64,000 nt of DNA from Bradyrhizobium sp. CCBAU 53421. GTDB lineage: Bacteria; Pseudomonadota; Alphaproteobacteria; Rhizobiales; Xanthobacteraceae. The position numbers and the translations under genes were made by a program. The number at the start of each line of letters is the position of its first letter. Within the stretch, counting starts at the first letter, position 1. The stretch covers positions 2,976,001 through 3,040,000 of the forward strand of contig NZ_CP030047.1 of assembly GCF_015291625.1 (NCBI RefSeq), in the 5' to 3' direction. The notes below the pieces were generated by a model, which had not been told where the DNA came from, did not search any database, and was given only the letters and a program-made list of their open reading frames with translations. Shown here piece by piece: positions 57,759-64,000 of the stretch.

Positions 57759-58004
57759 TTAGTCGCGATCAATCCTATGAACGTCGCCCGGCTCCAGATG
57801 CAGATCCGCGAACATTTTCTGCTGCTCTGGCATCAGTAGAATGTCCAACACGTCCGCAGTCCAGCCCTCTGGGACGGCGGCAAGCACGAGGGTGGTCGCT
57901 TGGCTTGGCTTTGCCAGCGCTATCCAAATTTGCGTTCGCCTGTCATCGCCAGTTACCTCGACGACGGTGAAGGATGTACCGAACGATTGGGCCATTTCGT
58001 TCAA
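57759..58004 (-). CDS. Hypothetical protein
   Basis: 81 residues, alpha/beta (FTVVEVTGDDRRTQIWIALAKPSQATTLVLAAVPEGW ... ADVLDILLMPEQQKMFADL). No family recognised. Confidence 0.55.
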   Translation of the reverse strand: MNEMAQSFGTSFTVVEVTGDDRRTQIWIALAKPSQATTLVLAAVPEGWTADVLDILLMPEQQKMFADLHLEPGDVHRIDRD

Positions 58005-58026
58005 TACACTAACGTTCGCCTTGTTT

Positions 58027-58293
58027 CTAATCCGAGGCGCCGTCCCCTGGACCGCGATTCACCTTTAAACCTTCCTGCAAAGTGCCCAGCGTCTTGGGCG
58101 GCTGTAGTCCTGGCGATCTCAGCCACTCATTGATGTGCGAGGCCGTTTCCGCCTGACGGGCACGTCTAAGATATAGCTCGCGCTGGGTGCCTGGAGGTAG
58201 TTCTGCTGCAGCTTCTTTGAACTTCGTGGCCTCTTCAGCCAATCGCTCTTCGAATGTCTTGGTGTGCTTGGTTCGGTTGCGACGCTTGATCAC
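58027..58293 (-). CDS. Hypothetical protein
   Basis: 88 residues, helical and charged (TFEERLAEEATKFKEAAAELPPGTQRELYLRRARQAETASHINEWL). The helical rhizobial small-protein look suggests a regulator partner; unrecognised. Lies 22 bases upstream of the gene at 57759-58004 on the same strand. Confidence 0.6.
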   Translation of the reverse strand: MIKRRNRTKHTKTFEERLAEEATKFKEAAAELPPGTQRELYLRRARQAETASHINEWLRSPGLQPPKTLGTLQEGLKVNRGPGDGASD

Positions 58294-58744
58294 GCTGCAC
58301 CTTTCTGTTGGAGAAGGCGGGAGCGCAAAGCGGCGATCTCATCACCGATAGGAGCCACGGGTCGGGCGGTGACGGTCCACAACTAGCGAATGGGCAGTTT
58401 GGCTGCTATAACGTGCCTTAAGTCGTTGAAATTTTTTGAGAATCACTCAAGTTGTGCGAATTACTCATTTTACTTAGAGCCGCGCAGGCGCAGCGATCAG
58501 AAAGTTTAGCCAGCTCTACTTCGCGCTGCTGCAATACTCCGCTCACTCATCCATCAGCTTGCGTCGCTTCTCCAAGTGCGACGCCGATAGGCTCTCTCAG
58601 TCTCGTTTCCGGCCTGCCTGATCGGTGCGAGGCCTGTGGACGCGTGCGCGGCAAGTGTTGAAGCCCGTTGAGCAAATCGCCCCGGAGCTGCTGTGGATTT
58701 GCTGCGGACAAGCAGGGGATATTCTGTGGAGTCGCGGTACTGTC
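58294..58744. other. Intergenic stretch, no gene seen
   Basis: No supported gene; contains an AT-richer segment (about 58410-58480). Confidence 0.4.
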
Positions 58745-58933
58745 TCAGTCTGAAATTTTCGACAGATTGGCAGCCACCATATCCTCGTTTTCCGCTAACT
58801 GGTCGTAGCCCTTTGCCAGCGCCAGATATTGCTCTCGCAAGGCCACATGGGGTGTAGTGGCGGCCATCATCCGGAACTCCTCCGCCACTTTCCGGTGCCG
58901 AGCTGCCTCGGCAGCATAGTGAAGGCTGTCCAT
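58745..58933 (-). CDS. Hypothetical small helical protein
   Basis: 62 residues: AAEAARHRKVAEEFRMMAATTPHVALREQYLALAKGYDQLAENED. Alternating helical pattern resembling the family of small alpha-helical proteins that occur in rhizobia; function unknown. Confidence 0.6.
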   Translation of the reverse strand: MDSLHYAAEAARHRKVAEEFRMMAATTPHVALREQYLALAKGYDQLAENEDMVAANLSKISD

Positions 58934-58975
58934 GGCGCCCTCCCTGGGAAGCTTACCGCCGGCCCTTCTTCCTGT

Positions 58976-59320
58976 TCAGACCAGGCGCAAGCTCAGCTGC
59001 CGTCGATCGCCGATGTGCCGGTCAATGAAGCCCAGCAGCCGCGCCGGCACCTCGGTCTGCTGCAGGTCGCAGCGGCGCTGGATCTCCCGGGCGACGTCTT
59101 CGGAGACGTCCTCGGACCAGCGTTCGGCGGTGTTGAAGCCGATGACCCTGATCGGGTCGGCGTACTCCCGGCCATCAGGTCCTGGATGAACCTCGAGGTC
59201 GGTGGCCTCCAGGTCGGCTTCCCGCCATGCCCGGCCGATCGGGCCGAAGTCATCGGCGATCAGGTAGACGGTCTGATCGATTGAGGGAACGATCGAGGGA
59301 ATCCCGCCGGTCCGACGCAT
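58976..59320 (-). CDS. Hypothetical protein
   Basis: 114 residues from ATG 59320 with GGAG just upstream. Sequence includes VYLIADDFGPIGRAWREADLEATDLE and RVIGFNTAERWSEDVSEDVAREIQRRCD. Unrecognised, soluble. Confidence 0.6.
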   Translation of the reverse strand: MRRTGGIPSIVPSIDQTVYLIADDFGPIGRAWREADLEATDLEVHPGPDGREYADPIRVIGFNTAERWSEDVSEDVAREIQRRCDLQQTEVPARLLGFIDRHIGDRRQLSLRLV

Positions 59321-59391
59321 ACGCAACTCCACAACGGTGGCGCCACCGCGGGGAAGATAGGCGGCGGGGTCTGCGGAGTCGAATCAGTCGG

Positions 59392-59607
59392 CTACGGTTC
59401 CACGATGATCCGGAATGCCTTCCGCTGCTCGGCGGCGGCCTTGGCTCGCTCCAGCGCGACCGGGTAGATCAGCTGCTCACCGGGCTTGAACTCATAAAGG
59501 ATCGCTCCGGTCTCCGAGACGAACGTGAAGAGCCAGAACCGGCGCCCGGCCGGCGCATGCCCATGCTGGCGCTCATAGCGGGTAGTGTAGACCTCGATCT
59601 CAGCCAT
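59392..59607 (-). CDS. Small hypothetical protein (MAEIEVYT family), intact copy
   Basis: 71 residues from ATG 59607: MAEIEVYTTRYERQHGHAPA ... FWLFTFVSETGAILYEFKPGEQLIYPVALERAKAAAEQRKAFRIIVEP. A degraded second copy lies at 62438-62644. Beta-rich N-terminus with a helical tail; unrecognised family. Confidence 0.6.
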   Translation of the reverse strand: MAEIEVYTTRYERQHGHAPAGRRFWLFTFVSETGAILYEFKPGEQLIYPVALERAKAAAEQRKAFRIIVEP

Positions 59608-59690
59608 TAGATGCGCTTGATGATCTCGTCGTTGTCGATGATCTGGAAGGCATCGTTGCTCTTGTCCACCAGTTGACATGCGGCCATCGG
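59605..59690 (-). pseudogene. Remnant of a small gene
   Basis: Reverse-strand frame VDKSNDAFQIIDNDEIIKRI followed by a stop just before the MAEIEVYT gene; the 5' part is in another frame. Looks like a decayed small coding sequence. Confidence 0.35.
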
Positions 59691-59892
59691 ACAGCACGAC
59701 TTGCTCGGCTTCTCTGTCTGGAGCTCGTTTCGCCTGCCTCAGTCCGGCGGACAACTGGCGCAACCTGGCTCGCGCCCGCTTGGGCGGATTGTCGAAGTGT
59801 TTGCCCTTCGTGAGACCGTATCCATACTGGCTTTCCCCTGGTAGCGCTGCGGTCTGATCGCGTAGCTCCTTGGCTCTCTCGATAGGCGCTCT

Positions 59893-60090
59893 TCAAGAGA
59901 ATTGGTCCGGTTTGCGAGTCGCCAGCCGCTTCGCCAGAGCCTCGGCCTCTTCTTTTGTCAGCTTCTCTCCGAATGCCCCGTCCTTTTCTATCTGGGCTGG
60001 TCCTTTGAGTTCGCTATCGTAAACCATCCAGCCTTTACCACCTTGCCGAACGAGGAACCGACCTTGCATCCGGCGTCCAATAATTTCCAT
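59893..60090 (-). CDS. Hypothetical small protein
   Basis: 65 residues from ATG 60090: RRMQGRFLVRQGGKGWMVYDSELKGPAQIEKDGAFGEKLTKEEAEALAKRLA. Strand-rich start then a charged helix; unrecognised. Confidence 0.55.
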   Translation of the reverse strand: MEIIGRRMQGRFLVRQGGKGWMVYDSELKGPAQIEKDGAFGEKLTKEEAEALAKRLATRKPDQFS

Positions 60091-60179
60091 TGCAAGCACC
60101 ACCTGTAAAAACCAGGTCGTTAGCTAGCTCGCAGAATGACGCACCCGACATTGAAGTATGTGAATCGCGAGTATCGACT

Positions 60180-60260
60180 TTAGGCGAACAGGTCTTTGCC
60201 CGGCTGGAGTATCCTGACGAACTTTTCCCAATAAGCAGCAGTGTTGCAGGCGGGCCATAG
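60180..60260 (-). pseudogene. Remnant with GKDLFA tail
   Basis: Reverse-strand frame AAYWEKFVRILQPGKDLFA then stop TAA. The same tail (FVRMKQEGKDLFA) occurs in the shifted frame of the gene at 60594-60856, so these are two copies of one decayed family. Confidence 0.4.
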
Positions 60261-60314
60261 CGAGAAATTTGAGCCGGGTGCAAGGTTCAAGCACCGATCG
60301 GCGGATCGGGTGGC

Positions 60315-60364
60315 GGCTCCAGCACCAGCCTCTTGGTCCCCAGAGGTGCTGGGGCCGTTTTTTT
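60315..60364 (+). terminator. Strong terminator, possible small-RNA end
   Basis: GGCTCCAGCACC (60315-60326) pairs with GGTGCTGGGGCC (60345-60356) with one G-T pair, followed by G and seven T. No protein gene on this strand ends here. Confidence 0.6.
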
Positions 60365-60426
60365 ACATGTGTAAATGCAGGCGGCGTCCATCTTGTGCGC
60401 AGGATAGCTCGGACAAGCAGACCTTT

Positions 60427-60466
60427 GGCCCCGGCGCATGTACCGCTCGCTGGGGCCGTTTCTTTT
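60427..60466 (+). terminator. Second terminator-like hairpin
   Basis: GGCCCC (60427-60432) pairs with GGGGCC (60452-60457), followed by GTTTCTTTT. The 3' word CTGGGGCCGTTT also occurs in the terminator at 60315-60364, so the two share a motif 100 bases apart. Confidence 0.4.
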
Positions 60467-60593
60467 CCGGACATGATCGTAGGAACGAACGGCACTACGC
60501 GTAGTCCAAGCTCCCGTGGTCTCTGCCACGAAATGCCCGGGAGTAGCGATCCTCGGCACTTGCGTTAGGCGCCGGGATCGCTGGTTTAGCGCA

Positions 60594-60856
60594 TCACGCG
60601 AACAGGTCTTTCCCCTCCTGCTTCATCCTCACGAACGTCCCGCTCTCGGGTACTCGAGCCAGCCTTGGCTGATCGCATGCTGAAGGCCGGCCCAATACTC
60701 GGCTGGCGTCGCCTTGTCCTGGTAGAGCATCGGATAATTGATCTTCTCAATGTAGATCCTGCCAACCTGGATCGGCTCGAACGCGCGGGCGTGCTCCATG
60801 ATCCGGCGGGCGGCTTTCTCAGGGTCGGAGTAGGGACGATCGCCCTTCATCTGCAT
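60594..60856 (-). pseudogene. Hypothetical gene with C-terminal frameshift
   Basis: From ATG 60856: MQMKGDRPYSDPEKAARRIMEHARAFEPIQVGRIYIEKINYPMLYQDKATPAEYWAGLQHAISQGWLEYP, then the frame meets TGA after a few residues. The neighbouring frame continues ESGTFVRMKQEGKDLFA to TGA at 60594-60596, matching the remnant at 60180-60260, so one base is missing near 60650. Unknown function. Confidence 0.6.
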
Positions 60857-60890
60857 TGTGGAATTTCCGTCGACTTGCCCTCCAGGGCGC

Positions 60891-61085
60891 TCATACCGGC
60901 TTGAGTCTATCTCTCGGTTTTCGGTTGATGAGCATTTCAGCGCGCCGCTTTGCCAGCTCGGGCAACCTCGTGCGCACGGTGCTATGTAGCACCTCTTCAC
61001 CCAGCTCGATGATGATCTCGAATTGATCGTCGTATTGGCGTGTCACACGGAACGTAACGCCTCGGTGGATATAGCTTGTCGGCAT
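60891..61085 (-). CDS. Hypothetical small protein
   Basis: 64 residues: SYIHRGVTFRVTRQYDDQFEIIIELGEEVLHSTVRTRLPELAKRRAEMLINRKP. Beta-hairpin-rich; unrecognised. Confidence 0.5.
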   Translation of the reverse strand: MPTSYIHRGVTFRVTRQYDDQFEIIIELGEEVLHSTVRTRLPELAKRRAEMLINRKPRDRLKPV

Positions 61086-61279
61086 GAGCGCGATTTAGCA
61101 ATTCGACGCAGCCGCCCGTACCGTAAAGATACGGGCAATCGTCCCGCCGCTGGAATAGCGCTATGCGATGTTCGTTACAGGACAGCGGCGATGTCGATCC
61201 CGTATCGCGCTAGTGCGATGGACAGCACCAAACCGAAAAGGCTGAACAGGGTTACGACAGCAAGGCCTGAAAGGGGGCG

Positions 61280-61774
61280 TCAGGTCTTGTCGGGAGACCC
61301 GACAGCGCGCAGCATCTTGTCTGCCCTCGTGCCCGGTGGCTCGACCACGAGGCTGTCGAATTCCATCTTGGACGAAGCCTTAATCACGGGATCGGCGGGC
61401 AGGCAATCGTTTGGGGCGTACCAGGGCGCCTTTTCAATGGCTCCGCCCTCCAGCGCCTTCGCCATCAATTGGCCGATCTCAGGTCCGGTCAATGGGACGA
61501 GACTGCCATCCTCATGCTTGTAGAGCTGGGGGCAGAAATAAAGCGCATGGATCCGCGGATCATAGCCGTCCAGAATGATGAAGTATTCGGGCTTACGAAA
61601 AAGCCTTCGCTTCTTCACCAGCTGCCGGTCCTTCGTAGTGAGGGCAACACGCAGCTTTTCGCGTTCGTGCCCCACGATGGTGGCGGCTTCCAGAAGAATG
61701 AGCCAGTCCTTCGTATTCGCGTTGTCCTCATGGATGGAGACTAGAGTTCCTTGCTGTCTACCGAAGATACCCAT
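61280..61774 (-). CDS. Hypothetical protein
   Basis: 164 residues from ATG 61774 (an ATG 9 bases upstream is possible). VSIHEDNANTKDWLILLEAATIVGHEREKLRVAL ... FRKPEYFIILDGYDPRIHALYFCPQLYKHEDGSLVPLTGPEIGQLMAKAL. Soluble; family not recognised. Confidence 0.6.
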   Translation of the reverse strand: MGIFGRQQGTLVSIHEDNANTKDWLILLEAATIVGHEREKLRVALTTKDRQLVKKRRLFRKPEYFIILDGYDPRIHALYFCPQLYKHEDGSLVPLTGPEIGQLMAKALEGGAIEKAPWYAPNDCLPADPVIKASSKMEFDSLVVEPPGTRADKMLRAVGSPDKT

Positions 61775-61956
61775 GCGCTCCATCCGAATTCAGGCCGACA
61801 CAAGTTCTGGCCGGACTCCAAGTGATGCCGGCGAGGACTAGTCGACAACCGAGAGCATCGACGGCCCGGAGCGCCGTCACGCTTCCTCAATCGTATGCAC
61901 GGCGAACCTGGAAAGTCCACCGTCGATCGCCTCGGGCACCGACCCGCTTTGAGAGC

Positions 61957-62272
61957 TTAAACAGCCGACAAACGATCTTCTTTGTCAGGTCCGCGCAGCA
62001 CAATCTTCAGGGCGTCGTCGGACAGCGGCCGTTGCAGCATCTTCGCCTCATCCCATGGCGCCCGCATCCAGACGTCGCGCTCCTCGGTCGTCAGGATCAC
62101 GGGCATAGCTCTTAGGGTGGATGGGCTCGACGATCGCGTTCGGTGTTGTCGTCAGGAATCCGTAGACGAGATGGGGGCCTGGCATCGGCTTCGACTTCGT
62201 CCCACGATCGCCCTTGAACTCGGTCCAGATGCCGGCGAAAGCGGTCAGCGGCCGGTCATCCTTCCCGAGCAC
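61957..62272 (-). pseudogene. Fragment of SOS-response-associated peptidase (SRAP, YedK/HMCES type)
   Basis: Reverse-strand frame RPLTAFAGIWTEFKGDRGTKS ... [18 protein letters not shown] is a typical SRAP C-terminal half; after IHPK one extra base shifts the frame and the text continues [38 protein letters not shown]. The N-terminal half, with the catalytic Cys that cross-links abasic sites, is absent. A degraded remnant. Confidence 0.75.
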
Positions 62273-62437
62273 CCCTTCTATTTTGCAAATAAGTCCCAGC
62301 GCCCCGAGGAAGAGCGCTGGGACTGACGGTGAGGGCGGTCGGGGGCAGGACCGTGTGTGCCTTCACCCGATTGCTTAATTTTCCCGGCTATGCATCTTTC
62401 CAACTAAATGGCCATTTTCAGCGTTGCCGCCTGAGAC

Positions 62438-62644
62438 TTACGGCTCCACGATGATCCGGAATTGCGTTGCTCGGCGGTGGCGCGAGCCCTCTCCAGCGCC
62501 GCTGGTTAGATCAGCTGCTCGTTTAGCTTTAGCTCGTAGAGCAGGGCTCCGGTTTCGGAGACCAGGGTGAAGTGCCTGAACCGATAGCCGGCCGGCTGGC
62601 GGCCGTGCCTCGTAACGGCCGGTGTAGACCTCGATCTCAGCCAT
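62438..62644 (-). pseudogene. Degraded second copy of the MAEIEVYT small protein
   Basis: MAEIEVYTGRYEARPPAG in one frame, YRFRHFTLVSETGALLYELKLNEQLI in another, then stop TAA where the intact copy has TAC, and FRIIVEP in a third frame. At least two frameshifts and a nonsense change relative to 59392-59607. Confidence 0.7.
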
Positions 62645-62851
62645 CGGCTCTCTCCCGTCATACGCGCGGAGGCCTTGGCCTTTTCCAACGCCCGGTGGCT
62701 GTCGTCCGCTTGACTGACAGATCGCCGGCCCCGCGTTGTCGTCCCAGTAGAAATAGTAGCTCTTGTCAGGAAGCTTTACCTCGAAGCTGCCGCTGTCAGG
62801 TACCTGCTCTGTCGTATGCTTGATAATCTGGACGCGCTGGTCTTCTGCCAT
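62645..62851 (-). pseudogene. Small hypothetical protein, disrupted
   Basis: From ATG 62851: AEDQRVQIIKHTTEQVPDSGSFEVKLPDKSYYFYWDDNAG, then the frame runs into unrelated text and overlaps the MAEIEVYT copy. The neighbouring frame (LEKAKASARMTGESR) looks like the natural continuation, so a frameshift is likely after DDNAG. The ATG overlaps the stop of the upstream 59-residue gene (TGATG). Confidence 0.5.
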
Positions 62852-63030
62852 CACGGCCCCCGGAACGGGATCACGTCACCGTCGGCCGCGCGCATGACAA
62901 CCTTCGCAAGATCCATGATCTTGAAGCCTCGCTCAGCCAGCATCTCGGCAACACCTTGGCGGTCCATTTCGTGAACGATCGCCTCTGCAACCTTCATCAG
63001 GCGGGCTGTCTCGGCGGTGGTGTCGGTCAT
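62851..63030 (-). CDS. Hypothetical small helical protein, 59 residues
   Basis: From ATG 63030: MTDTTAETARLMKVAEAIVHEMDRQGVAEMLAERGFKIMDLAKVVMRAADGDVIPFRGP. Clean, charged helix, full length. Its stop overlaps the start of the next gene (TGATG), suggesting they form an operon. Confidence 0.6.
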   Translation of the reverse strand: MTDTTAETARLMKVAEAIVHEMDRQGVAEMLAERGFKIMDLAKVVMRAADGDVIPFRGP

Positions 63031-63055
63031 GAACAGTTTCCGAAGTTATCGCTCG

Positions 63056-63451
63056 CTATGGCGCACGCCGCAGCGGGCAGCTTCGCCCAGTTGGAGAGAG
63101 AAAGGAGAAGAAATTGAGCGTTATCCGATTCTGCTCCGCCAGCATCTTCGCCTCGTTGCCCCACTCGGGATGCAACTCACAGTGTTTTGCGAACGCTTTC
63201 TTTGAGCAGATTGGAGAATTGCCAAATCCGCCAGTGATCGTTCGAAGCGCTTCGCCAGCCTCGAGACGAGTCATAAAGGATGCAGCCTCAGTTGGGTTCA
63301 TCGTGAAAACGTGACCGTTGCATATATCCGACATGCATGCCTTACACATGGTCTGCAGTTCCAGTCGCTTGCCGCGATTGAAGGAGACTGTTGGAAGATC
63401 CAGCTCGCACCTCCGACAGTGCCTAGTCTCAGCGGCTTGTGGGCTTGTCAT
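63056..63451 (-). CDS. Hypothetical protein with zinc-finger-like N-terminus
   Basis: 131 residues. CRRCELDLPTVSFNRGK ... MCKACMSDICNG places two CxxC pairs about 25 residues apart, a zinc-ribbon-like arrangement. The rest is helical (TRLEAGEALRTITGGFGNSPICSKKAFAKHCELHPEWG) with more Cys/His. Unrecognised family. Confidence 0.6.
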   Translation of the reverse strand: MTSPQAAETRHCRRCELDLPTVSFNRGKRLELQTMCKACMSDICNGHVFTMNPTEAASFMTRLEAGEALRTITGGFGNSPICSKKAFAKHCELHPEWGNEAKMLAEQNRITLNFFSFLSPTGRSCPLRRAP

Positions 63452-63729
63452 GTGATCGCTCCGTTGCGCGGAATTGCGCGAAAGCGGAGCCCAATCCTGA
63501 GTCGCGTCGACTGAGTGTTCTGATCAGGTCGGAATAGCTGCGGAAATGAAGCGGGTTCTGCCTAAAGCCTTAATGGCGCGGGGGCGGCCGGTAGTTGCCC
63601 ATGGTGGCGGAGGCGGTCTGAAGCTAAAGCTGCCGTAGTTTTACGGAAGCTGCGTAGTCCGATTAGTCGTTGTCATTTTCAATTCGCGAGGCAGAGTTGG
63701 CTGGCTTCGCGGATTTTGAGGAGCGATAG
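63452..63729. other. Intergenic stretch, no gene seen
   Basis: About 280 bases before the DoxX gene with no supported frame; promoter for DoxX likely here. Confidence 0.4.
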
Positions 63730-64000
63730 ATGATTGATCAAAGAACCGCGCCTTATGCGGCGCTGCTATTGCGCGTTACTATTAGCGGATACTTCATCGC
63801 TGCGCTGTACGGCAAATTTTTTCTAAGGGGGATCAGCGTCTGGTGGGGTGGGCTTGTTAAGGCCGGCTACCCGGACTGGGTGCTTGCATATACCATTAGC
63901 GCCGAATTCGCGTCTGCAATTTTGCTACTGCTGGGCATCTATACCCGTTGGGTCAGCCTGTACACGCTCCCAATGATGCTCGGCGCAACTCACTACTGGA
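63730..64000 (+). CDS. DoxX family membrane protein (3' end outside window)
   Basis: From ATG 63730 (GAGGAGCGATAG upstream): RTAPYAALLLRVTISGYFIAALYGKFF, VKAGYPDWVLAYTISAEFASAILLLLGIYTRWVS, LYTLPMMLGATHYW. Hydrophobic helices with the DoxX-family spacing, including the G-x-Y-T-R motif. Inner-membrane protein of unsettled function. The C-terminal part is cut by the right edge. Confidence 0.8.
   Translation, partial: MIDQRTAPYAALLLRVTISGYFIAALYGKFFLRGISVWWGGLVKAGYPDWVLAYTISAEFASAILLLLGIYTRWVSLYTLPMMLGATHYW

Noticed and set aside
60281..60326. TTCAAGCACC ... CCAGCACCA resembling a tRNA 3' half
   Set aside because: No acceptor, D or anticodon arms can be folded around it; the sequence is explained better by the terminator stem.

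Overview
The window looks like chromosomal DNA of a Bradyrhizobium-type alphaproteobacterium. The evidence is very high GC, strong third-position GC bias that leaves long meaningless antisense ORFs, many ABC (Liv) and TRAP uptake genes, rhizobial ExoY/ExoD-like polysaccharide genes, a Ku gene, and short palindromic intergenic repeats between genes. The species assignment is inferred from gene content and repeats; no search was run.

Left part, 0-35 kb, reads as ordinary backbone. It holds: a complete branched-chain-amino-acid-type ABC transporter (binding protein cut by the left edge, then livG, livF, livH, livM) with a PPK2 kinase starting inside livM; a membrane-bound spermidine-synthase-like protein; a short Ada-type protein; leuA preceded by a leucine-codon-rich candidate leader peptide and hairpin; a LysR regulator; and a formate dehydrogenase locus. 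In that locus fdhD-mobA are divergent from moeA and a two-subunit NAD-dependent formate dehydrogenase (NuoE/F fusion plus molybdopterin subunit). Then come a dienelactone hydrolase, a ModA-like protein lacking its signal peptide, ExoD, an orphan Liv binding protein, a sterol-desaturase-type protein, an SDR, a complete TRAP transporter (dctP-dctQ-dctM) and an LTXXQ periplasmic protein.

At 35.3 kb a tRNA-Lys(CTT) gene is followed by a tyrosine recombinase and a small HTH protein, the signature of a tRNA-anchored integrated element. From about 37 to 39.7 kb there are only small hypothetical genes.

From 39.7 to 55.3 kb lies an exopolysaccharide cluster of Wzx/Wzy type: ExoY-like initiating transferase, four glycosyltransferases, Wzz-like chain-length protein, Wzy-like polymerase, Wzx-like flippase, methyltransferase, GalE, a secreted GH26-like hydrolase, and an unusual overlapping pair of an aldo/keto reductase and a GMC oxidoreductase. 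No outer-membrane exporter (OPX) or tyrosine-kinase domain is visible, so those must lie elsewhere. I regard the AKR-GMC-glycosyltransferase-ExoY unit as the most interesting candidate for undescribed chemistry.

From 55.9 to 63.5 kb there is a zone of gene decay: a Ku gene with two frameshifts, a truncated SRAP (YedK/HMCES-type) fragment, and a run of very short hypothetical genes, several duplicated and broken. The window ends inside a DoxX-family gene.
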